A model generated the notes under the pieces. It did not search any database, was not told the DNA's origin, and was given only the letters and a program-made list of their open reading frames with translations. Made by a program: the position numbers and the translations under genes. A DNA stretch of 64,000 nucleotides from Pseudomonas viridiflava (GTDB taxonomy: Bacteria; Pseudomonadota; Gammaproteobacteria; Pseudomonadales; Pseudomonadaceae). Shown here piece by piece: positions 37,449-46,048 of this stretch (within the stretch, counting starts at the first letter, position 1; every line of letters starts with the position of its first letter). The stretch is taken from positions 62,001-126,000 of the forward strand of contig NZ_UTBG01000154.1 of NCBI RefSeq assembly GCF_900580675.1, written 5' to 3'.

Positions 37449-37930
37449 CAAGCCCCCTGGCAGCCCGAGCAGAGCCCGACCACTTCGACCGTTTGCCCTT
37501 CGACCTGGAAGCCGACGTCGGCGGCGCTCTTGATGATGGCGTCGCTGATGCTTTTTTGTTCAAGCTCGATGGCGGCGTGGCACTCGCGGCAGATCAGGAA
37601 CTGGCCCTGGTGCGCGTGCTCCGGGTGGTTGCAGCCAACAAAGGCGTTGAGCGAGGCGATGCGGTGCACCAGGCCGTTTTCCAACAGGAAATCCAGCGCG
37701 CGGTACACCGTAGGCGGCGCGGCGCGACGGCCGTCCTGCTCGCTGAGCACGCCGAGAACGTCGTAGGCGCCCAGTGGCTTGTGGCTCTGCCAAACCAGTT
37801 CCAGCACCCGGCGACGCAAGGCGGTCAAGCGCAAACCCTTCTGCGAGCAGAGGGTATCGGCCTCCGACAGCGCGGTGTGCACGCAATGAGAGTGGTCATG
37901 GGGACGGCTGGCTAGCGGTGTTATAGGCAT
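37448..37930 (-). CDS. zur: Zinc uptake regulator Zur (Fur family)
   Basis: This 160-residue repressor has a winged-helix N-terminal domain ([29 protein letters not shown] ... [24 protein letters not shown]) and a metal-binding dimerisation domain ([32 protein letters not shown] at the end supplies structural zinc cysteines). With zinc bound it shuts off znu genes. It is first in zur-znuCB and divergent from znuA across about 67 bp. Confidence 0.93.
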   Translation of the reverse strand: MPITPLASRPHDHSHCVHTALSEADTLCSQKGLRLTALRRRVLELVWQSHKPLGAYDVLGVLSEQDGRRAAPPTVYRALDFLLENGLVHRIASLNAFVGCNHPEHAHQGQFLICRECHAAIELEQKSISDAIIKSAADVGFQVEGQTVEVVGLCSGCQGA

Positions 37931-37954
37931 GAGCGGCGACAGACATTTGATAGA

Positions 37955-37971
37955 GACGTTATTATGTTACC
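37955..37971. promoter_or_regulatory. Candidate Zur box between zur and znuA
   Basis: The sequence GACGTTATTATGTTACC lies midway between the two divergent start codons. It contains one good half of the gammaproteobacterial Zur motif (GTTAT, or ATAAC on the other strand), but the second half is degenerate. Position supports it more than sequence does. Confidence 0.4.
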
Positions 37972-37997
37972 CGTTCCTACGCCATTGAGTGGTCATC

Positions 37998-38918
37998 GTG
38001 TCCCGACTTTTTCCCGTTTTTGTCGTATTTGTCACCAGTTTGTTCATCGCTGGGGCCGCTCAGGCTGAGGTGAAGGTGCTGACCAGCATCAAGCCATTGC
38101 AGTTGATTGCCGCCGCTGTGCAGGACGGCGTGGCCATTCCGGAGGTGTTGTTGCCGCCCGGCGCATCGCCGCACAACTATGCCTTGCGCCCATCCGACGT
38201 ACGGCGCGTGCAGTCGGTGGACTTGCTGTATTGGATCGGCCCGGACATGGAAACCTTCCTGCCGCGCGTGCTCAAGGGGCGTACCTTGCCGACCGTGGCG
38301 GTGCAGGACCTCGCCGGGATGAAACTGCGTCGTTTCGGCGAAGATAGCCACTCGCATGCCGACGATGCCGACGAGCATGATCACGATCACCGCCCAGGCA
38401 GCGTGGATGCGCATTTGTGGCTGTCGACGGTCAACGCGCGTGTGATCGCTGCACGCATGGCCGCCGACCTTAGCGCCGCCGACCCGACCCATGCCGCGCG
38501 CTACCAGAGCAATGTGAAAGCATTCGATGAGCGCCTGGATGCTCTGGATGCACGGCTGAAGGCGCGCCTGGCGCCGATCGGTAACAAGCCTTACTTCGTG
38601 TTCCACGAGGCGTTTGATTACTTCGAAGACGCCTACGGGCTCAAGCACACCGGCGTGTTCAGCGTAGCGGCGGAAGTACAGCCGGGCGCCCAGCATGTAG
38701 CGGCGATGCGTACGCGATTGCAGGAAGTGGGTAAGACTTGCGTGTTCAGTGAACCGCCGTTGCGTCCGCGTCTGGCTGAAACCCTGGTGGCTGGCCTGCC
38801 GGTGAAGTTGGCCGAGTTGGATGCGCTGGGCGGCTATACCCCGGCCACTGCGAATGGGTACGAGCAAGTGCTTGAGAAGTTGGGGAATGACCTGGCTGGG
38901 TGCCTGGACTCGCTCTGA
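37998..38918 (+). CDS. znuA: Zinc ABC transporter, periplasmic zinc-binding protein
   Basis: This 306-residue cluster-9 solute-binding protein has a signal peptide (ending AGAAQA). Metal ligands are expected at the His in LLPPGASPHNYALRPSD, the His in VDAHLWLS and the His in FVFHEAFDYFE. Between the first two lies a charged His/Asp-rich loop (DSHSHADDADEHDHDH) that captures zinc in ZnuA proteins. I use the GTG at 37998 with GAGTGG upstream; another GTG three codons earlier is in frame. Confidence 0.93.
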   Translation: MSRLFPVFVVFVTSLFIAGAAQAEVKVLTSIKPLQLIAAAVQDGVAIPEVLLPPGASPHNYALRPSDVRRVQSVDLLYWIGPDMETFLPRVLKGRTLPTVAVQDLAGMKLRRFGEDSHSHADDADEHDHDHRPGSVDAHLWLSTVNARVIAARMAADLSAADPTHAARYQSNVKAFDERLDALDARLKARLAPIGNKPYFVFHEAFDYFEDAYGLKHTGVFSVAAEVQPGAQHVAAMRTRLQEVGKTCVFSEPPLRPRLAETLVAGLPVKLAELDALGGYTPATANGYEQVLEKLGNDLAGCLDSL

Positions 38919-38941
38919 CAGCCGCCGCATCACCCATGTGT

Positions 38942-39069
38942 GGGCTTGCTGTGGCGAGCAAGCTTGCTTGCGCTGGGGTGCGAAGCAGCCCCAAAAAGCC
39001 GGCTCCAGCTGCGCTGTCGAACGGGAGCAAGCTCCCTCGCCACAGCAAGCTCGCTCCCACATTTTTTTG
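38942..39069. repeat. Complex REP-type inverted repeats between znuA and thrB
   Basis: GTGTGGGCTTGCTGTGGCGAGC on the left is mirrored by GCTCCCTCGCCACAGCAAGC on the right. The internal arms differ, giving a large imperfect palindrome ending in CCCACATTTTTTT. The CTGTGGCGAGGGAGC core is the same as in the terminator at 5015-5070. It probably terminates both convergent genes. Confidence 0.8.
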
Positions 39070-39082
39070 ACCGAGCGGGTGT

Positions 39083-40036
39083 CTAAAGCGCGAACGGCAG
39101 GTGGACTGTAACCTTCTGACGTTGCGCCAGCCGATGTTCGAACTCCGCCGGGTCATGAATCAACACATCCTGGCCGGCAAACGACTCAGCAGCGATCAGC
39201 CGTGACAGCCAGAAGCGCACGCACGCCACGCGCAGCATGGTCGGCCACAGCTCGGCCTCCTTGGCGGTAAACGGTCGCAGGCCCGCGTAGGCGCCCAGCA
39301 AAGCGCGGGCACGCTGGCCATCAAGCACGCCGTCTGCGTCCGAACACCAGTCATTCAAGGCAATCGCCACGTCGTACAGCATCGGGCCCGAGCAGGCGTT
39401 GTAAAAGTCGATCAGGCCAGTCAGGTGGGTGCCTTCGAACATCGCGTTATCGCGGAACAAGTCGGCGTGAACGTTGGCGCGCGGCAGGGCGAGGATGTGC
39501 GCCTTGTGCGCTTCTATCTCGGTCAAGGCCGCTTGCAGCAGGGCTTGCTGTGCGTCGTTCAGGTGTGAAATCAACTGCGCGCCTTCCGTGAGCATCCAAT
39601 CCAGGCCGCGGTCGGTCTTGCGTTCCAGCACTTTCTCGCCTTGGGTTGCGAGGTGCAAGTGGCCGATCAGGTCGCCGACCTGGGCGCAATGCTGCGCGTT
39701 GGCGTCCTTGATGTGCTTGCCGGCCAGGCGCGGTTGCAGCAGCGCCGGCTTGCCCTTCAGTTCGCGCAGGGCCACACCGTCGGTGGTGCGCAGCGCGTAG
39801 GGCACCGGCAGGTCGGCGTCGTGGAGCACGTCGAGCAGCTCGATGAAGAATGGCATTTCCGCGACGGGGCCGCGCTCAACCAGGGTCAGGACGAATTCGC
39901 CCTGTTCCAGGCTGATAAAGAAATTGGTGTTTTCGCTACCGGCGGCAATCCCCTGGAAATCAAGCAGGCGGCCGAGCCCGTATGGGGCGAGAAAGGTTTC
40001 CAGCTCGGGCCGAGCCAGGGGGGTGAACACAGACAT
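39083..40036 (-). CDS. thrB: Homoserine kinase
   Basis: This 317-residue kinase has the aminoglycoside-phosphotransferase-like fold used by pseudomonads for homoserine phosphorylation in threonine synthesis. The family pieces are GSENTNFFISLEQGEFVLTLVERG (nucleotide loop and Lys/Glu), ANVHADLFRDNAMF (catalytic HxD) and GLIDFYNACSGPMLYDVAIALNDWC (metal-binding Asp). I start at MSVFTPLARPELETFL; the frame extends 14 codons further upstream. Confidence 0.93.
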   Translation of the reverse strand: MSVFTPLARPELETFLAPYGLGRLLDFQGIAAGSENTNFFISLEQGEFVLTLVERGPVAEMPFFIELLDVLHDADLPVPYALRTTDGVALRELKGKPALLQPRLAGKHIKDANAQHCAQVGDLIGHLHLATQGEKVLERKTDRGLDWMLTEGAQLISHLNDAQQALLQAALTEIEAHKAHILALPRANVHADLFRDNAMFEGTHLTGLIDFYNACSGPMLYDVAIALNDWCSDADGVLDGQRARALLGAYAGLRPFTAKEAELWPTMLRVACVRFWLSRLIAAESFAGQDVLIHDPAEFEHRLAQRQKVTVHLPFAL

Positions 40037-40092
40037 GGTTAAAACTGCCAGTACGGGCGCCGCAGTGTGCGGCGCCAATTTAAGTTAAGAAA

Positions 40093-40383
40093 TCATTTCC
40101 ATTCGAAGATCTTCCATGACGGAATCAGCATATCCGGCTGGTCAGAGCGGATGAAGTTCGCGTCGGTTCCGTCCGCGCGCACCAGGAAATACGGGGGCGC
40201 CCCTTTCGGGGTGACCTTGATTGCGTACAGGAAACCGTTCTGGCGGTACTCCTGGATGGTCTTGTCGCCTTCCGTGCGAATGGTCACTTCCGGATCGCCC
40301 CCAGGGGCATCGTCTGCCGCCATGGCAGCCATCGGAGCGAGTGCAATCAAACCGGTCAACAGCAGGCGATTGAATGTACGCAT
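40093..40383 (-). CDS. DUF2782 periplasmic protein
   Basis: This 96-residue protein has a signal peptide (MRTFNRLLLTGLIALAPMAAMAAD). The mature domain EVTIRTEGDKTIQEYRQNGFLYAIKVTPKGAPPYFLVRADGTD is typical of DUF2782. The function is unknown; the family is regularly encoded between polA and thrB in pseudomonads. It is divergent from polA with a 74-bp gap. Confidence 0.88.
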   Translation of the reverse strand: MRTFNRLLLTGLIALAPMAAMAADDAPGGDPEVTIRTEGDKTIQEYRQNGFLYAIKVTPKGAPPYFLVRADGTDANFIRSDQPDMLIPSWKIFEWK

Positions 40384-40457
40384 GATAACCTTGTCCCTTT
40401 GTCGTCATTGGTCCGGCTATTCTAGCGCCTGACCCGCCGAAAAGGTTGATTCTGCTC

Positions 40458-43247
40458 ATGAGCCAAGCACCCCTCGTCCTGGTGGACGGTTCTTCTTATC
40501 TGTACCGCGCGTTTCACGCGTTGCCACCGCTGACCACCTCCAAAGGCCTGCCGACCGGTGCGGTCAAGGGCGTGTTGAACATGCTCAAAAGCCTGCGCAA
40601 GCAGTACCCGGACAGCCCGTTTGCAGTCGTGTTCGACGCCAAGGGTGGGACCTTTCGCGATGACATGTACGCCGAATACAAGGCCAACCGCCCAAGCATG
40701 CCCGATGACATGCGCCTGCAAATCGAGCCATTGCACCAGAGCGTGATCGCCCTCGGCTTCCCGTTGCTTTGCGTCGAAGGCGTCGAGGCCGATGACGTGA
40801 TCGGCACCCTGGCCCGCAGCAGCGCGGCCGCCGACCGCCCGGTGGTGATTTCCACCGGTGACAAGGACATGGCGCAGCTGGTCGACGGGCACATTACCTT
40901 GGTCAATACCATGACCGGTAGCGCGATGGACGTTGAGGGCGTGAAGGAGAAATTCGGCGTCGCTCCGGAGCAGATCATTGACTATCTGGCGCTGATGGGC
41001 GATTCGTCCGACAACATCCCAGGCGTTCCGGGCATTGGTCCGAAGACCGCGTCCGGCCTGCTGGTGGGCGTGAATGGTGGTCTCAAAGAGCTTTATGAGC
41101 AGCTGGACATTGTGCCGACCCTGCCGATCCGCGGGGCCAAGGCCCTGCCCGCCAAGCTCGAAGAGCATAAAGAGATGGCGTTCCTGTCCTATCAGCTGGC
41201 GACGATCAAGATCGACGTGCCGCTGGATGTGGGCCTGGATGATCTGCACTTGATCGAGCCGGACCGCGAAAAGCTGCTGGAGCTGTATTCGCTGCTGGAA
41301 TTCAAGAGCTGGATTGATGAGATTCAGCGCGATGCCAAGCGCGTTGAGCTGAAGGCGTCGACCGAGTCTGCGCCTGTCGCCGACGAAGTCGTTGAGGCGG
41401 CTGTGCCGGCGGAAGTTTCTTACACCACCATCCTCGATCAGGCGACGTTCGAGGCCTGGCTGAAGAAGCTGAACGCTGCAAAACTGTTCGCCTTCGACAC
41501 AGAAACCACCGGGATCGACGCCCAAAAGGCGCAATTGGTCGGTGTTTCCTTTGCCGTGCAGGCCCATGAAGCGGCCTACATCCCGCTGACGCATTCCTAC
41601 ATCGGCGCGCCGCAGCAGTTGGACCGAGACACCGTGTTGCTGGCCTTGAAGCCTTTGCTGGAAGACCCGAGCAAACTCAAGGTCGGCCAGCACGCCAAGT
41701 ACGACATGAATATCCTGGCCAATTGCGCCATCGGCGGCGACCCTGCAAACGGCATCACCGTGCGCGGCATCGCGTTCGACACCATGCTTGAATCCTACGT
41801 GTTGAACTCCACGGCAACCCGCCATGACATGGACAGCCTGGCGAAGAAGTACCTGGACCACGACACGGTCAGCTTCCAGGACATCGCCGGCAAAGGCGCC
41901 AAGCAGCTGACATTCGACCAGATCGCGCTGGAACAGGCCGGGCCTTACGCGGCGGAAGATGCCGACGTGACCTTGCGCCTGCATCAGGCTTTGTTCGCGC
42001 AACTGGCGGCCATACCGAGCCTGGCGAGTGTGCTGACCGATATCGAAATACCGCTGGTGCCGGTGCTGGCGCGTATCGAGCGCCAGGGCGCCTTGGTGGA
42101 TGCGCAGTTGCTTGGCGTCCAGAGCATTGAGCTGGGCAACAAGATGGTCGAGCTGGAACGCCAGGCCTTCGAGATCGCCGGCGAGGAATTCAACCTGGGT
42201 TCGCCCAAGCAGCTCGGGGCGATTCTCTACGAGAAACTCGGCTTGCCGGTACTCAAGAAGACCGGCAAAGGCCAGGCGTCGACTGCCGAGGAAGTGCTGG
42301 CCAAGCTGGCCGAAGATGACTACCCGCTGCCCAAGGTGCTGATGCAGTATCGCAGCATGAGCAAGCTGAAAAGCACCTACACCGACCGCCTGCCGGAGCA
42401 GATCAACCCGCGTACCGGTCGGGTTCACACTTCCTACCATCAGGCGGTGGCGGCGACCGGGCGCTTGTCGTCCAGCGACCCGAACCTGCAGAACATTCCG
42501 GTGCGCACCGCCGAAGGGCGGCGGATTCGCCAGGCATTTGTGGCGCCCAAGGGCTACAAACTGCTGGCCGCGGACTATTCGCAGATCGAACTGCGGATCA
42601 TGGCGCACTTGTCGAAGGACGAGGGGCTTATGAATGCGTTCCGCAACGACCTAGACGTGCACACCGCCACGGCGGCCGAAGTGTTCAAGGTTGAATTGCC
42701 TGAGGTCACGTCCAATCAGCGTCGCAGTGCCAAGGCGATCAACTTTGGCCTGATCTACGGCATGGGTGCGCAGAAGCTCGGCAAGGACATCGGCGTCGAT
42801 ACCAAGACCGCCAAGGCTTATATCGATGTGTATTTCGCCCGTTACCCCGGGGTTCGCGAGTACATGGAACGCACCCGCGCCCAGGCCGCCGATCAGGGCT
42901 ATGTCGAAACGTTCTTCGGTCGTCGGCTGTATTTGCCGGATATCAACTCCAACAAGCCCCAGGAGCGCGCGGCCGCAGAACGCACGGCGATCAACGCGCC
43001 GATGCAGGGCACGGCGGCGGATATCATCAAGAAGGCCATGGTGCTGGTGGATAACTGGCTGACCGAGTCCGGCCTGGACGCCAAGGTGATCCTGCAGGTG
43101 CACGATGAACTGGTGCTTGAGGTGCGTGAGGACCTGGTCGCGGAGGTCAGCGCGAAGATACGCGAGCACATGAGTGCTGCTGCGCAATTGGATGTGCCGT
43201 TGGTGGTGGACGTCGGCGTAGGTGACAACTGGGACGAGGCGCACTGA
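40458..43247 (+). CDS. polA: DNA polymerase I
   Basis: This 929-residue enzyme has all three domains. They are the 5'-nuclease (about 1-290; GDSSDNIPGVPGIGPKTA helix-hairpin-helix), the 3'-5' exonuclease (about 310-500; FAFDTETTGID with the catalytic Asp and Glu, so proofreading is intact) and the polymerase (about 530-929; LLAADYSQIELRIMAH, RRSAKAINFGLIYGMG, LQVHDELVLEV). It removes RNA primers and fills repair gaps. The ATG at 40458 gives MSQAPLVLVDGSSYLYRAFH; the TTG four codons earlier is unlikely. Confidence 0.97.
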   Translation: MSQAPLVLVDGSSYLYRAFHALPPLTTSKGLPTGAVKGVLNMLKSLRKQYPDSPFAVVFDAKGGTFRDDMYAEYKANRPSMPDDMRLQIEPLHQSVIALGFPLLCVEGVEADDVIGTLARSSAAADRPVVISTGDKDMAQLVDGHITLVNTMTGSAMDVEGVKEKFGVAPEQIIDYLALMGDSSDNIPGVPGIGPKTASGLLVGVNGGLKELYEQLDIVPTLPIRGAKALPAKLEEHKEMAFLSYQLATIKIDVPLDVGLDDLHLIEPDREKLLELYSLLEFKSWIDEIQRDAKRVELKASTESAPVADEVVEAAVPAEVSYTTILDQATFEAWLKKLNAAKLFAFDTETTGIDAQKAQLVGVSFAVQAHEAAYIPLTHSYIGAPQQLDRDTVLLALKPLLEDPSKLKVGQHAKYDMNILANCAIGGDPANGITVRGIAFDTMLESYVLNSTATRHDMDSLAKKYLDHDTVSFQDIAGKGAKQLTFDQIALEQAGPYAAEDADVTLRLHQALFAQLAAIPSLASVLTDIEIPLVPVLARIERQGALVDAQLLGVQSIELGNKMVELERQAFEIAGEEFNLGSPKQLGAILYEKLGLPVLKKTGKGQASTAEEVLAKLAEDDYPLPKVLMQYRSMSKLKSTYTDRLPEQINPRTGRVHTSYHQAVAATGRLSSSDPNLQNIPVRTAEGRRIRQAFVAPKGYKLLAADYSQIELRIMAHLSKDEGLMNAFRNDLDVHTATAAEVFKVELPEVTSNQRRSAKAINFGLIYGMGAQKLGKDIGVDTKTAKAYIDVYFARYPGVREYMERTRAQAADQGYVETFFGRRLYLPDINSNKPQERAAAERTAINAPMQGTAADIIKKAMVLVDNWLTESGLDAKVILQVHDELVLEVREDLVAEVSAKIREHMSAAAQLDVPLVVDVGVGDNWDEAH

Positions 43248-43258
43248 TTTCGAGGCTT

Positions 43259-43290
43259 TGCCACCCGCTAACGTGGTGGCAGAGTGCTTT
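43259..43290 (+). terminator. Hairpin after polA, weak terminator
   Basis: TGCCACC (43259-43265) pairs with GGTGGCA (43275-43281). Only a short T-containing run follows (GCTTTAG), so termination would be partial. Confidence 0.4.
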
Positions 43291-43339
43291 AGTCCGGAAA
43301 CCTCTGGCAGTTATTTCCAAGAGTTTTTTTGGTGTGCCG

Positions 43340-43367
43340 GAACTTAACCCGTGAACTGCTACTCAGA
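43340..43367 (+). promoter_or_regulatory. AlgU (sigma-22)-type promoter of ErsA
   Basis: GAACTT at 43340-43345, a 17-bp spacer and TCAGA at 43363-43367 repeat the osmC promoter pattern exactly. It stands in the correct place to start an RNA near 43372. Confidence 0.75.
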
Positions 43368-43371
43368 GTTA

Positions 43372-43503
43372 CTGAATGGGTGGTGAAGCCCTTCAATGCT
43401 CCTATGTTGTGTTAAGTGTTGGCAGATATCTGGACCCCGCCCTAGCGGTCCGGAACTTGAACCCCGAACTTCCCCTCCCCATACGAAGTCCGGGGTTTTT
43501 TTT
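43372..43503 (+). ncRNA. ersA: ErsA small regulatory RNA
   Basis: The position between polA and engB is that of Spot 42 in enterobacteria and of ErsA in P. aeruginosa. An AlgU-type promoter points here. A strong terminator (arms 43460-43471 and 43486-43497 with one wobble, then eight T residues) closes a transcript of about 132 nt, the length I recall for ErsA. The loop region carries the C-rich TTCCCCTCCCC stretch, similar to the segment used by ErsA to pair with targets such as algC mRNA. The start point is inferred from the promoter. Confidence 0.82.
43460..43503 (+). terminator. Rho-independent terminator of ErsA
   Basis: AACCCCGAACTT and AAGTCCGGGGTT form a 12-bp stem with one G-T pair, followed by an uninterrupted T8. 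The gene on the opposite strand, engB, ends 14 bp beyond. Confidence 0.93.
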
Positions 43504-43516
43504 GCCTGCGGAAAAG

Positions 43517-44158
43517 TTATTCCGCGATTTCCGCGCCTTTGTCCGCCAGTTCCATCCAGCCGGCCAGCACGGTGTAAGCATCTTCCAGGCCCATGCGTTT
43601 TGGCGCCGAGAACAGCTGGATAGTGATCGCATCACCCCAACCCTTACGGATTTCCGACTGCACTTTGAGCAGGGTGTTCTTGGCTGCGCCGTAGGTCAGC
43701 TTGTCGGCCTTGGTCAGCAGAATGTGCATCGGCATGCCGCTGGCGACAGCCCAGTCGAGCATCAGCAGGTCGAAATCGGTCATCGGATGGCGGATGTCCA
43801 TCATCAGAATCAAACCCTTCAAACTCTCGCGGCCACCCAGGTAAGCCTCCAGGTGACGCTGCCAATGCAGCTTCAACGGGATAGGTACTTTCGCGTAACC
43901 GTAGCCCGGCAGGTCGACCAGACGCCGATCATCGTCTAGCTTGAAGAAATTGAGCAGTTGCGTGCGGCCCGGAGTTTTGGAGGTACGCGCCAGGCTGGCA
44001 TGGGTCAGGGTGTTCAGCGCGCTGGACTTACCGGCGTTGGAGCGGCCGGCGAAGGCGACTTCAAAACCCTCGTCGTCGGGGCATTGGTCAACTTTGGCGG
44101 CGCTGAGCATGAACGTGGACTGTTGGCACAGGCCGAGGATGGGATTCTTGAGTTGCAT
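43517..44158 (-). CDS. engB: Ribosome biogenesis GTPase EngB/YihA
   Basis: This 213-residue GTPase has G1 [10 protein letters not shown]3 [11 protein letters not shown] and G4 TKADKL in order. It is needed for assembly of the large ribosomal subunit and is usually essential. I start at [17 protein letters not shown], the normal family N-terminus. The open frame runs 42 codons further upstream into the region ahead of the next, divergent gene. GGAAAT precedes the chosen ATG. Confidence 0.93.
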   Translation of the reverse strand: MQLKNPILGLCQQSTFMLSAAKVDQCPDDEGFEVAFAGRSNAGKSSALNTLTHASLARTSKTPGRTQLLNFFKLDDDRRLVDLPGYGYAKVPIPLKLHWQRHLEAYLGGRESLKGLILMMDIRHPMTDFDLLMLDWAVASGMPMHILLTKADKLTYGAAKNTLLKVQSEIRKGWGDAITIQLFSAPKRMGLEDAYTVLAGWMELADKGAEIAE

Positions 44159-44346
44159 GAGATTTCCGATGTGGGCGATGCCGAGAAAGGGTGCGGCAAG
44201 CGGTGTCGTTTCCGTTTCAGTAGCGCCAGTATATAATGCCGCAGATTTTGTGTGTGCTTTGTCCCAGCGAAGGATGAAGTTCACGGGAGCGAAAGACCTT
44301 CATTGCGCATTAGAACGCAAAACGCTCTCAAACCCTGAAAAGGTCG

Positions 44347-44571
44347 ATGTATGACCGATGGTTGCTCGCTTTTGGTGTCCTGGTCCCGCTTTACGGCGCT
44401 CAGGCTACACAGGATCCGGAAGCGGTGTACAACCGAGTTTGCGTGGGCACGCTGGTGCAACACGTGACCCGGGGTTTCAAGGCAATGCCGACGCGTGGTT
44501 TGTGCATGGACTGCAGTACTGAGGATTACCAGGCCATCATTCAGTTGATGGTGAGTAAACCCGGTAGATAA
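44347..44571 (+). CDS. Cytochrome-c5-like protein lacking its heme-binding motif
   Basis: This 74-residue reading frame has an intact signal peptide (WLLAFGVLVPLYGAQA) and starts like a small cytochrome (TQDPEAVYNRVC). It ends like cytochrome c5 (FKAMPTRGLCMDCSTEDYQAIIQLMV, with the Met ligand and the CxxC disulfide). The CxxCH heme site and about 30-40 following residues that should lie between are absent, in frame. It sits just before cytochrome c4, where a complete small cytochrome is found in relatives. It is either a recent in-frame deletion or a pseudogene; it cannot bind heme c as read. Confidence 0.7.
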   Translation: MYDRWLLAFGVLVPLYGAQATQDPEAVYNRVCVGTLVQHVTRGFKAMPTRGLCMDCSTEDYQAIIQLMVSKPGR

Positions 44572-44604
44572 CTCTTAAACCCTTAGCCGTAGTTGGATTA
44601 GCTG

Positions 44605-45231
44605 ATGAACAAACTGATCGTGAGTCTGCTGTTGACCTTGGGCATCACCGGTGTTGCCCATGCTGCAGGCGACGCTACAGCGGGTCAGGCGAAAGCCGCC
44701 GTATGTGGTGCTTGCCATGGACCGGATGGTAACAGCCCGGCACCGAACTTCCCCAAGCTGGCCGGCCAGGGTGAGCGTTACCTGACCAAGCAACTGCACG
44801 ACATCAAGGATGGCAAGCGCACGGTGCTGGAAATGACCGGCTTGCTGACCAACCTCAGCGATCAGGACCTGGCAGACCTCGCGGCGTATTTTGCCAGCCA
44901 GAAAGGCAGTGTGGGAGCTGCTGATCCGAAGTTGGTTGATAAAGGTCAAGCGTTGTTCCAGGGCGGCAAGCTCGCTGAAGACCAGCCTATCGGCGGCATG
45001 CCCGCCTGCAAGGCCTGCCACATCGCTGGCGGCAGTGGCCTTGCAGAAGCCGGTTTCCCTCATCTGAGTGGTCAGCACGCCCAATACACGGCCAAACAAT
45101 TGAAGGACTTCCGCGAGAAGGTCCGTTCTATCGATGGCGATGCCGGCAACAAAATGATGACGGACATTGCGGCAAAGCTATCGGATAAAGATATCGAAGC
45201 ACTGTCCAGCTACATCCAGGGCCTGCATTAA
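44605..45231 (+). CDS. Cytochrome c4, diheme
   Basis: This 208-residue periplasmic cytochrome has a signal peptide (ending VAHA) and two heme motifs, CGACHGPDGNS near residue 36 and CKACHIAGGSG near residue 135. Each is followed by the expected Met region. Cytochrome c4 feeds electrons to terminal oxidases, often the cbb3 type. It lies 33 bp after the degenerate cytochrome gene and may share its transcript. A terminator follows. Confidence 0.93.
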   Translation: MNKLIVSLLLTLGITGVAHAAGDATAGQAKAAVCGACHGPDGNSPAPNFPKLAGQGERYLTKQLHDIKDGKRTVLEMTGLLTNLSDQDLADLAAYFASQKGSVGAADPKLVDKGQALFQGGKLAEDQPIGGMPACKACHIAGGSGLAEAGFPHLSGQHAQYTAKQLKDFREKVRSIDGDAGNKMMTDIAAKLSDKDIEALSSYIQGLH

Positions 45232-45277
45232 TCGTAACAGCACGTTAACACTCGATTAATCCGCTGATGCAAGCATA

Positions 45278-45306
45278 AAAAGGGTGGCCCAGGCCGCCCT
45301 TTTTTG
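45278..45306 (+). terminator. Rho-independent terminator after cytochrome c4
   Basis: AGGGTGGCC and GGCCGCCCT form a short stem with one G-T pair and a 2-4 nt loop, followed by TTTTTT. It is flanked by an A-run on the 5' side, so it could work in both directions. Confidence 0.85.
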
Positions 45307-45400
45307 TGGCCGGTGCCGTTACACTAACGAACTCATGCCCGCGTAGACCTGTCACACCTAAAGGTCGCGTGAGGCGACTTTATTTGTCCAGGAGTAAAGC

Positions 45401-46036
45401 ATGCGTAATCTGATCCTCAGCGCCGCTCTCGTCACTGCCAGCCTTTTCGGCATGACCGCGCAAGCTGCCGATGTGCCGCTTGAAGCCGGTAAAACCTATG
45501 TTGAATTGGCCAACCCGGTTCCAGTCTCGGTACCCGGCAAGATCGAAGTGGTGGAGCTGTTCTGGTATGGCTGCCCGCATTGCTACGCCTTTGAGCCGAC
45601 CATCAATCCCTGGGTCGAAAAACTCCCGTCCGACGTAAACTTCAAGCGCATCCCGGCCATGTTCGGCGGCCCATGGGATGCCCACGGCCAACTGTTCCTG
45701 ACCCTGGAAGCTATGGGTGTGGAGCACAAGGTCCACAACGCGGTATTCGACGCGATCCAAAAACAAGGCAAGCGCCTGACCAAGCCTGACGAAATGGCTG
45801 ACTTCGTTGCCACCCAGGGTGTCGACAAGGACAAGTTCCTGGCCACCTTCAACTCGTTCGCTATCCAGGGCCAGATCAAACAGGCTAAGGAACTGGCGCA
45901 GAAGTATGGCGTGCAAGGCGTACCGACCATGATCGTCAACGGCAAATACCGTTTCGACCTGGGCACTACCGGTGGTCCTGAAGCGACCCTCAATGTTGCC
46001 GACCAGCTGATCGCCAAAGAGCGCGCAGCCAAGTAA
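45401..46036 (+). CDS. dsbA: Thiol:disulfide interchange protein DsbA
   Basis: This 211-residue periplasmic oxidoreductase has a signal peptide (ending MTAQAA) and the catalytic CPHC in ELFWYGCPHCYAFEP. The cis-Pro loop is GVQGVPTMIVNG. It introduces disulfide bonds into exported proteins and is reoxidised by DsbB. The ATG has AGGAG upstream. The next gene follows 12 bp later and is probably co-transcribed. Confidence 0.95.
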   Translation: MRNLILSAALVTASLFGMTAQAADVPLEAGKTYVELANPVPVSVPGKIEVVELFWYGCPHCYAFEPTINPWVEKLPSDVNFKRIPAMFGGPWDAHGQLFLTLEAMGVEHKVHNAVFDAIQKQGKRLTKPDEMADFVATQGVDKDKFLATFNSFAIQGQIKQAKELAQKYGVQGVPTMIVNGKYRFDLGTTGGPEATLNVADQLIAKERAAK

Positions 46037-46048
46037 GGGGCCTTTATC

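Noticed and set aside
40422..42608. A 728-codon open frame on the minus strand opposite polA
   Set aside because: polA is complete with all catalytic motifs. The opposite frame is a shadow of its codon pattern.
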